A DNA stretch of 28,413 nt from CAUUFM01 sp041844335 (GTDB lineage Bacteria; Bacillota; Clostridia; Lachnospirales; Lachnospiraceae), in contig JBGZAX010000059.1 in assembly GCA_041844335.1 (NCBI GenBank), forward strand, positions 1-28,413. The letters are read 5' to 3'. The notes under the pieces are model-generated. The model had not been told where the DNA came from. It searched no databases and saw only the letters and a program-made list of their open reading frames with translations. A program made the translations under genes and the position numbers. Positions 23,410 through 28,413 of the stretch are shown piece by piece; position 1 is the stretch's first letter, and each line of letters starts with the position of its first letter.

Positions 23410-24993
23410 ATGAAGTCTATAAGTGATGAAAAAATTATAGTGATAGATTTTGGCGGACAGTATAATCAGCTGGTCGCAAGGAGAGTAAGGGAGGCTAATG
23501 TTTATTGCGAGATTTATTCATATAGGACTGAGCTTTCCAAGATAAAGAAAATGGCGCCAAAGGGCATTATATTAACCGGAGGACCCGACAGCGTCTACAG
23601 AGAGGGAGCCGCTGCCTGCAGTAAGGAGCTTTTCAGCCTTGGAATTCCGATTTTAGGACTTTGCTACGGAGCGCAGCTTATGAGCAATATGCTTGGAGGC
23701 TGTGTTGAAAAGGCGCAGAATAGAGAGTATGGCAAGACCGATACTATGTTTGACACCTCTTCTGATCTGTTTGCAGGAATACCGGAAAAATCTGTCGTAT
23801 GGATGAGCCATTTTGATTATATAAAGGAGCTGCCGAAAGGATTTAAGTCCGTGGCGCATACGGCATCCACAGCCAATGCGGCTATCGAGAATGTAGAAAA
23901 GGGTCTATATGGAATACAGTTTCATCCTGAGGTGCTGCATACCGAGTACGGTAAGGAGATGTTGTCGAATTTTGTTCACAGGATTTGCGGTTGCAAAGCT
24001 GACTGGAAGATGTCAGCCTTTGTTGAAAATGCGATAGAAAAAATAAGGGAAAGGGTCGGAACCGGCAAGGTTCTGTGTGCTTTATCGGGCGGAGTGGATT
24101 CGTCTGTGGCAGCCGTTTTATTATCGAGGGCGGTCGGGAAACAGTTGACCTGTATATTCGTGGATCACGGACTGCTTCGTAAAAACGAGGTGGATGAGGT
24201 GGCAGCTGTGTTTGGAGCTGACGGGGATTATGAATTAGATTTTGTCAGAATAAATGCTAAGGACAGGTTTTATGAGAAATTAGCCGGTGTGACGGATCCG
24301 GAAAGTAAACGCAAGATTATAGGTGAGGAATTTATCAGAGTTTTTGAAGAAGAGGCAAAAAGGATAGGGTCGGTCGACTATTTGGTTCAGGGAACTATCT
24401 ATCCTGATGTGGTGGAGTCGGGACTTGGCGGAGAGTCTGTGGTGATCAAGTCGCATCATAATGTGGGAGGCTTACCTGACTGTGTGGATTTTAAGGAAAT
24501 TATAGAGCCTCTTAGAGATCTGTTTAAGGACGAGGTAAGGGCGGTCGGTTTAGAGCTTGGAATACCTGAAAGACTTGTATTTCGTCAGCCGTTTCCGGGG
24601 CCGGGGCTTGGCATCAGAATAATAGGAGAGGTGACGGAGGAAAAGGTAAAGATAGTGCAGGATGCGGATGCCATTTATAGAGAGGAAATAGAAAATGCGG
24701 CGAAGGAGCATAAAAAGATTTCCGGCGAATTGCCTGCATGGATGCCTAATCAGTATTTTGCAGCGCTTACCAATATGCGTTCCGTGGGTGTAATGGGTGA
24801 TGAAAGGACCTATGACTATGCGGTGGCATTGCGTGCGGTAAATACTGTAGATTTTATGACAGCGGAAGCTGCTGCAATACCTTGGGAGGTATTGCAGAGG
24901 GTTGTAAGCAGGATTATAAACGAGGTAAGAGGGGTTAACAGGGTGGTATATGACTTGACGAGCAAGCCGCCGGGGACGATTGAGTGGGAATAA
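23410..24993 (+). CDS. guaA: GMP synthase (glutamine-hydrolysing)
   Basis: GuaA aminates XMP to GMP using glutamine. The 527-residue protein has the class I amidotransferase domain with nucleophile C85 (GLCYGAQ) and the H172-x-E174 pair in FHPEVLH. It then has the ATP pyrophosphatase P-loop LSGGVDSS (225-232) and the conserved dimer-domain ending SKPPGTIEWE. I start it at ATG 23410 rather than TTG 23407; AAAGGGG lies just upstream. It follows thrS by 14 bases. The 3' end of guaA is a known integration hot spot for genomic islands, which matters for the accessory genes that follow. Confidence 0.96.
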   Translation: MKSISDEKIIVIDFGGQYNQLVARRVREANVYCEIYSYRTELSKIKKMAPKGIILTGGPDSVYREGAAACSKELFSLGIPILGLCYGAQLMSNMLGGCVEKAQNREYGKTDTMFDTSSDLFAGIPEKSVVWMSHFDYIKELPKGFKSVAHTASTANAAIENVEKGLYGIQFHPEVLHTEYGKEMLSNFVHRICGCKADWKMSAFVENAIEKIRERVGTGKVLCALSGGVDSSVAAVLLSRAVGKQLTCIFVDHGLLRKNEVDEVAAVFGADGDYELDFVRINAKDRFYEKLAGVTDPESKRKIIGEEFIRVFEEEAKRIGSVDYLVQGTIYPDVVESGLGGESVVIKSHHNVGGLPDCVDFKEIIEPLRDLFKDEVRAVGLELGIPERLVFRQPFPGPGLGIRIIGEVTEEKVKIVQDADAIYREEIENAAKEHKKISGELPAWMPNQYFAALTNMRSVGVMGDERTYDYAVALRAVNTVDFMTAEAAAIPWEVLQRVVSRIINEVRGVNRVVYDLTSKPPGTIEWE

Positions 24994-25075
24994 CAGAAGC
25001 AAATATGTTACTGTTGCAAAACGCTTGAAAATAAAGGGATTCAGCGATTTTGAAGTGGTGAAATTCTCTAAATGA
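24980..25075 (+). other. Coding-like tail after guaA, possible relic
   Basis: In a frame different from guaA the sequence reads KYVTVAKRLKIKGFSDFEVV and four more residues, ending at TGA 25073-25075. The composition is protein-like and basic, and it overlaps the guaA end. It could be the remnant C-terminus of an integrase or accessory gene of an island at the guaA 3' end, or coincidence. No start or ribosome site is convincing. A short direct repeat TGATACT (25073-25079 and 25084-25090) follows. Confidence 0.25.
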
Positions 25076-25152
25076 TACTGTTTTGATACTAAAAAGCTGA
25101 AAAAGTAGGTTCAAAAGGGAGTTGTTGAATTTAGGTGAATTGTTTAGAAAGT

Positions 25153-25183
25153 CTTCCATCATTTTGTGTGGTGGGAGGTTTTT
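25153..25183 (+). terminator. Terminator 160 bases after guaA
   Basis: CTTCCATCA (25153-25161) pairs with TGGTGGGAG (25169-25177), 9 bp with two G-T pairs, 7-base loop, followed by TTTTT (25179-25183). Confidence 0.65.
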
Positions 25184-25255
25184 GTGGAAATAGTGGGTGA
25201 CAAACCGGAATTTATGGAAGATAATTTAGAGTAATAATTTGGAGGAAATTATAGA

Positions 25256-25963
25256 GTGGATAAAATAAAACTAGATGAAAACCAAAAGAGGCTTGATATA
25301 GACCTTTGGATTATTATGATTGTTTCATTCATAATCCTTGGGATATTTATTGTATTTCAAAAAGAGATTTATGGAATCATAAAAAACGATGAATTTCCTA
25401 TTTTATCTCGTGTTTTGTTGGCTGCATTTTTTCAGTATGGACTTGCAGGGTTTGGAATTACAATTGTTTCCATTTTAAGAAAAGAGCACTTCATTTCCTA
25501 TGGATTAAAGATGAAGGGGATGTTTTTGTCTATACTATTTTGTGTTCTGTGCTTTATCCCCAATATAATATTTTCTTATACTCTAGGTCAGAGCAATAGC
25601 TATCTACCGTTTCAGACCGTTTTAACAACAAAAGAAGTTCTGGCAAGTGATTTCCCTATAAATATAATCGGTATGCTCATTACAGCGACTGCTTGGGGAT
25701 TTTTTGAGGGCTTTAATTATGTAGTAATAAGCGAAAAGATAAACAGACGATACCCAACAAATTACAGATGGCTAAATTGGGGAGCGATTTTTTGTTCTGT
25801 TATGTGCATATTAATTCATGGGGTTGTTGGTGTTTCATTTGAAGGGATAATTGAGATGATTAGCATTTTTATAATTATATATGGAATGCTTTTGGCAAAA
25901 GAATTTACAAGTAATGCATGGGGGTGTGTATTTATTTTTGTATTTTTATGGAATGCTTTTTAA
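25256..25963 (+). CDS. Polytopic membrane protein, weakly CPBP-like
   Basis: I do not recognise this gene with confidence. The 235-residue protein has about six or seven hydrophobic helices, beginning at residue 17 after a charged N-terminus. WGFFEGFNYVVISEKINRRY (about 147-166) and CILIHGVVG (about 181-189) loosely recall motifs of the CPBP/Abi intramembrane protease family, but the canonical EExxxR is not there: only one Glu stands at the site and Arg is missing. The start is GTG 25256 behind GGAGGA (25241). It stands alone between two terminators, and its AT-rich, Phe/Ile-heavy make-up differs from upstream genes, fitting accessory DNA. Confidence 0.6.
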   Translation: MDKIKLDENQKRLDIDLWIIMIVSFIILGIFIVFQKEIYGIIKNDEFPILSRVLLAAFFQYGLAGFGITIVSILRKEHFISYGLKMKGMFLSILFCVLCFIPNIIFSYTLGQSNSYLPFQTVLTTKEVLASDFPINIIGMLITATAWGFFEGFNYVVISEKINRRYPTNYRWLNWGAIFCSVMCILIHGVVGVSFEGIIEMISIFIIIYGMLLAKEFTSNAWGCVFIFVFLWNAF

Positions 25964-26015
25964 AAATATAAATGAACATAAATATCGGATTTTAAACTCC
26001 CAGTTTCTCTGTAGC

Positions 26016-26056
26016 TTTGCAAATAAAAACATAATTTTTTGCAAATAAAAACATAA
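26016..26056 (+). repeat. Tandem 19-bp direct repeat, 22-bp period
   Basis: TTTGCAAATAAAAACATAA occurs exactly at 26016-26034 and 26038-26056, separated by three T residues. It lies directly before the bidirectional terminator. It may be a slippage duplication or a protein-binding site at the element edge. Confidence 0.75.
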
Positions 26057-26058
26057 AA

Positions 26059-26102
26059 AAATGGCATTTAATGAGTAAATAATTATTCATTAAATGCCGT
26101 TT
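26059..26102. terminator. Strong bidirectional terminator
   Basis: The arms 26059-26074 and 26087-26102 pair over 16 bp with one G-T, including GGCATTTAATGA/TCATTAAATGCC. The inner bases extend the stem to about 20 bp with an ATAA loop. A and T runs flank both sides, so it can end both the + strand membrane-protein gene and the - strand phage-like operon that converge here. Confidence 0.85.
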
Positions 26103-26107
26103 AAATT

Positions 26108-26374
26108 TTAAATATGTTTTTTCCTATTCTTATGTTCTTCAAGTAATAAATATTTTCCTGTTTTCTTTTCTTTATTTGGTAAATATATCAGTAAATCGGA
26201 CACTTCACATTCAAGCACCTCACATATTCTATCCAGTTGTTCAAATGAGATTCTTTCTGATAATTCATGATACAGCTCGTTTATAGTTGCAGGTCTTATT
26301 CCCGTTGCTCTTGCCAAGTCTGCTTGGGTCAATCGTTTTTCCCCAAGCAGCTTAGATAAATTGTTTTTAATCAT
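26108..26374 (-). CDS. Cro/CI-type (XRE) HTH regulator
   Basis: The 88-residue protein is a single helix-turn-helix unit: KRLTQADLARATGIRPATIN (about 13-32) is the recognition region, and FEQLDRICEVLECEVSDLL the fifth-helix pattern of small YozG-like repressors. The C-terminus is a Lys-rich tail. I start it at ATG 26374, with AGGGTG at the right distance, not at the longer in-frame start 26401. It sits downstream of the methylase on the - strand with a palindromic site between them, so it probably regulates its own transcription and perhaps the element. Confidence 0.87.
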   Translation of the reverse strand: MIKNNLSKLLGEKRLTQADLARATGIRPATINELYHELSERISFEQLDRICEVLECEVSDLLIYLPNKEKKTGKYLLLEEHKNRKKHI

Positions 26375-26406
26375 AACAAACACCCTGAACAAGAATAACA
26401 TATTAG

Positions 26407-26440
26407 GTAATATTATGATTATTTGCGTAATAATATTACG
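26407..26440. promoter_or_regulatory. Palindromic operator between methylase and XRE genes
   Basis: CGTAATA-A-TATTACG (26426-26440) is a perfect 7-bp-arm palindrome with a single central base. A further half site GTAATATTAT (26407-26416) is inverted relative to ATAATATTAC (26430-26439). The cluster lies 33-66 bases upstream of the XRE start, where its promoter must be. Confidence 0.6.
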
Positions 26441-26443
26441 TAT

Positions 26444-27202
26444 TTAGTAATTAGTTATAATCACTTCTTCAAAAATTTTACTATTAGTTTTGGCACTTAA
26501 TCCAGTAGTTCTGCTTATACTTTCTATATTATAATTCTGATATAAATACCTTATAAACTCGCAGTCATTGTAGGAAATTATAAATTTTCCTTTCGATGTT
26601 GAAACGATATTATTTAGCCTATAATGATCTTCTTCTAAAAAGATTTTCTCATTTTTATAATATCTTTCTGTTTTGAAATACGGAGGATCTATATAAAATA
26701 AAGTTTCAGGAGAATCATAAAGCTTGATTAATTCTTCAAAATCTCTATTTTCTATGACCACCCTTTTAAGTCTTTCTTGGATTCCTACAAATCTTTCAAG
26801 AGTATTTGTTATCACTTTAGTTCGTGTCGCAAAATTCTCTTTCTTGCACCCAAAGGAACATTTTATCAGATAAAAGTACCTTGCAGCCCTCTGTATATCG
26901 GTTAAACCTCTGCAATTTATTTGTTCTTTGAAATCATAAAATAGTTCTCTTGCTGATAATATGTCTTGCAATTCTTTAATTAAGGCTTCAGGATGCCTTT
27001 GAATACATCGGTATAAATTTATCAATTGACTATCAATATCATTGAAAACTTCCAACTCTTTTGTGGTGTATTCTTTTGCAAATAGCACCCAACCTGCACC
27101 GCCGCAAACTTCCACATATTTTTTATAATTCTTAGGAAACCTTTTGATTATTTCTTTTCTTAATTGCTTTTTGCCTCCTACCCATCCTATAAAACTTTCC
27201 AT
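26444..27202 (-). CDS. DNA adenine methylase (Dam / MT-A70-unrelated D12 class)
   Basis: This is a D12-class (Dam-like, alpha-type) N6-adenine DNA methyltransferase of 252 residues. It shows FIGWVGGKKQL (4-14), a variant of the FxKWxGGK SAM-binding motif, then VEVCGGAGWVLF (30-41) and the catalytic DPPY (172-175) in FYIDPPYF. Target specificity cannot be read from this; D12 members often methylate GATC. I start it at ATG 27202 behind AAGGAG; an in-frame TTG at 27226 is less likely. No restriction endonuclease is adjacent, so it is an orphan, as commonly carried by phages and integrative elements. Confidence 0.9.
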   Translation of the reverse strand: MESFIGWVGGKKQLRKEIIKRFPKNYKKYVEVCGGAGWVLFAKEYTTKELEVFNDIDSQLINLYRCIQRHPEALIKELQDILSARELFYDFKEQINCRGLTDIQRAARYFYLIKCSFGCKKENFATRTKVITNTLERFVGIQERLKRVVIENRDFEELIKLYDSPETLFYIDPPYFKTERYYKNEKIFLEEDHYRLNNIVSTSKGKFIISYNDCEFIRYLYQNYNIESISRTTGLSAKTNSKIFEEVIITNY

Positions 27203-27248
27203 ATTCAAATTTTCTCCTTCTAACAATTTAAGGTGTTTGTTAGATAGA

Positions 27249-27941
27249 TTATGCCATTGCCTTTGCCAATTTCTTTAGCAATATCTCTGCTTTTTTATGT
27301 TTGCAAAGAAAAATCATTGTATCATCTGTTAAACTCGCTTTTTCTTTTACTTTCTTAAAACTCTCCTGTTTTTTCAGCTTATTATACAACGACTGTGAAT
27401 TCATATTTTCCATACTTGCGTTTGATATAATATTGCCGGACAGGTCACTTACAACTATAGCTGTATGATGACCTTCATAGACAAGTATATCACCTATTTT
27501 AAGCTGACTGTATGACTGCAGCAGTGCCTTTTCTTTTAATATATGAAACTTACCTGTCTGCTTTAATGCATTCACCATATTCCCGGTGTAGATTGTCTTT
27601 GGAACAGTGACACCCGCTGCATTGACACATACTGAAACAAGTGCTGAACAATCCGTTTCGCACGGCGTATTTATTTTAGATATATCAAACCCGAATGTTT
27701 TAGCAATATCAAACAATGTGGTGCGTTGTATCTGATCATATCCTATATTCTCATTCTTGCAGGCGGCAACCCCGGATAGTGCAATCGTTTTTGCAATTTT
27801 TTCTTCTTTTGCTCTTACAACCACGTTCCAAGGACGATTGTACCAATCTGTTATACACAGTTCTTTTCCATCTTGATCTCCGGCTTTCCCATTTCTATAT
27901 TTTCCGCTCTCATCTCTTCTTGCGTGTGCGATTTTTAACAT
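27249..27941 (-). CDS. Phage-type peptidoglycan hydrolase, NlpC/P60-like
   Basis: The 230-residue protein begins MLKIAHARRDESGKYRNGKA, a pattern found in phage and clostridial element lysins. A cysteine peptidase core follows: ETDCSALVSVC (nucleophile probably C98) and GDILVYEGHHTAIVV (about 150-164, histidine H158 or H159). The order Cys then His resembles NlpC/P60 endopeptidases. The region after 165 is Lys-rich and may aid wall binding. No signal peptide is visible, so export would need a holin. ATG 27941 is preceded by GGAGG with 7-base spacing and overlaps the upstream stop as TAATG, implying translational coupling to the small membrane ORF before it. Confidence 0.8.
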   Translation of the reverse strand: MLKIAHARRDESGKYRNGKAGDQDGKELCITDWYNRPWNVVVRAKEEKIAKTIALSGVAACKNENIGYDQIQRTTLFDIAKTFGFDISKINTPCETDCSALVSVCVNAAGVTVPKTIYTGNMVNALKQTGKFHILKEKALLQSYSQLKIGDILVYEGHHTAIVVSDLSGNIISNASMENMNSQSLYNKLKKQESFKKVKEKASLTDDTMIFLCKHKKAEILLKKLAKAMA

Positions 27942-28219
27942 TATACATCCTCCCAATCTGAATTATGAATATCGTCAGATTCCTCAATCATACGGTCATT
28001 TTCAGAATCCCTAAACGATTCGTCAGTAAAATCACTATGTTCCCTGCTGTCATAATACATTTGTTCATTTAAATTTTGTATTTTTTCTTGTTTTGTTTCT
28101 TTGTAGCTTTTTACACACATAGCAACAAATGTCCCTAATATTGTTGTTAATACTGTTATGGCAAGCCTTTCCGCGAGACTATGAGAAAAAGTCTGTAAAT
28201 AAAAATCTTCTATGATAAT
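27941..28219 (-). CDS. Small membrane protein, holin-like, 5' end uncertain
   Basis: An open frame on the - strand ends at TAA 27941-27943. It reads IEDFYLQTFSHSLAERLAIT near its start, then a hydrophobic segment VLTTILGTFVAMCV, then a charged tail rich in Asp, Glu and Ser that ends SDWEDV. A single membrane helix plus acidic tail, and coupling to a lysin, fit a holin or accessory lysis protein; this is inference. No good start codon is seen at the natural N-terminus (ATT/ATC/ATA near 28219-28211), and the only internal ATG (28120) would lose most of the helix. An upstream insertion may have removed the start, making this a pseudogene. Confidence 0.5.
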   Translation of the reverse strand: MIIEDFYLQTFSHSLAERLAITVLTTILGTFVAMCVKSYKETKQEKIQNLNEQMYYDSREHSDFTDESFRDSENDRMIEESDDIHNSDWEDV

Positions 28220-28220
28220 T

Positions 28221-28256
28221 AAGGGTGGAAATCTTTAAAATAGGATTTTCACCCTT
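28221..28256. repeat. 13-bp inverted repeat at the IS/phage-relic junction
   Basis: AAGGGTGGAAATC (28221-28233) pairs with GATTTTCACCCTT (28244-28256) with one G-T; loop 10 bases. It lies directly upstream of the truncated small membrane ORF and between it and the transposase end, so it may belong to the insertion sequence terminus. There is no clear T tract for termination. A palindrome GTTATATATAAC follows (28257-28268). Confidence 0.6.
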
Positions 28257-28328
28257 GTTATATATAACAGCTAAAAAGGGTATGTCAATATAGGGTTGGT
28301 TCTACCACATAGGTATTGTCATTTTATC

Positions 28329-28413
28329 TTATTCAGGTAACCGCCCTTCATACATAATGCTTAACTCCCCGTAAATCTGAGCCCAGTTTCGTATTGTTGC
28401 AGTCCATTTCTTA
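28329..28413 (-). CDS. IS256-type (mutator) transposase, C-terminal fragment
   Basis: Only the last 27 codons are inside the window, running off the right edge. They read KKWTATIRNWAQIYGELSIM, then YEGRLPE and a stop at 28329-28331. The W-T...I-R-N-W...L-S-I-x-x-x-G-R ending is typical of the C-terminus of IS256/mutator-family transposases. Whether the gene is intact beyond the window cannot be told. The roughly 70 bases between the stop and the inverted repeat would hold the IS end. Confidence 0.6.
   Translation of the reverse strand, partial: KKWTATIRNWAQIYGELSIMYEGRLPE

Noticed and set aside
24550..25162. Antisense frames over the guaA end and downstream gap
   Set aside because: The first lies under the conserved GuaA C-terminus. 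The second has no motif and no ribosome site.
26016..26102. CRISPR array
   Set aside because: Only two repeats with a 3-base separation, no spacers of protospacer length and no cas genes.
27716..27961. + strand 81-residue frame opposite the lysin
   Set aside because: Antisense shadow of the lysin gene with no start signal.

Overview
The window is an AT-rich piece of a Gram-positive, flagellated anaerobe of the class Clostridia. This rests on strong AGGAGG-type ribosome binding sites, a Bacillus/Clostridium-style flgM-flgN-flgK-flgL-DUF6470-fliW-csrA cluster, a YtrA-type GntR regulator with an ABC transporter, and the order FAD oxidoreductase - cmk - ispH - rpsA. A Lachnospiraceae-like genome is my best guess, not a demonstrated assignment. 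Nearly every gene up to 25 kb reads on the + strand and looks like core genome.

Layout. 0-4 kb: a BaiN/RdsA-type flavoprotein, then cmk, ispH and rpsA in overlapping order (nucleotide metabolism, isoprenoid synthesis, translation). 4.1-6 kb: a ClC-type chloride/proton antiporter followed directly by apt. 6-11.7 kb: a flagellar late-assembly operon holding the anti-sigma factor FlgM, the chaperone FlgN, both hook-filament junction proteins, a DUF6470 protein, and the FliW/CsrA pair that controls flagellin translation. It is preceded by a 22-bp-period direct repeat and closed by a terminator. 11.7-14.3 kb: an SPFH/zinc-ribbon protein, rpiB and gpmA. 14.4-15.2 kb, - strand: tRNA-Cys with its own promoter and terminator, next to a frameshifted, truncated AEC transporter gene. 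15.3-18.8 kb: a GntR-ABC operon with a clear promoter and a palindromic operator. 18.9-25 kb: trxB (strong promoter plus a perfect 14-bp palindrome at the start site), a secreted serpin, thrS and guaA.

Downstream of guaA, a gene whose 3' end is a known integration hot spot, the sequence becomes accessory. It holds an orphan membrane protein with weak CPBP resemblance and then, after a strong bidirectional terminator, a - strand block: a Cro/XRE repressor with a palindromic operator, a Dam-type adenine methylase, an NlpC/P60-like lysin, a small holin-like membrane ORF without a good start, and at the window edge the C-terminus of an IS256-type transposase. This looks like the decayed end of a prophage or integrative element invaded by an insertion sequence.

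I did not find an obviously new multi-gene system. The most interesting items are the secreted serpin under a redox-gene neighbourhood, the broken AEC gene beside tRNA-Cys, the mobile-element relic after guaA, and several unassigned cis-regulatory palindromes and repeats. No gene-free stretch exceeds about 300 bases.
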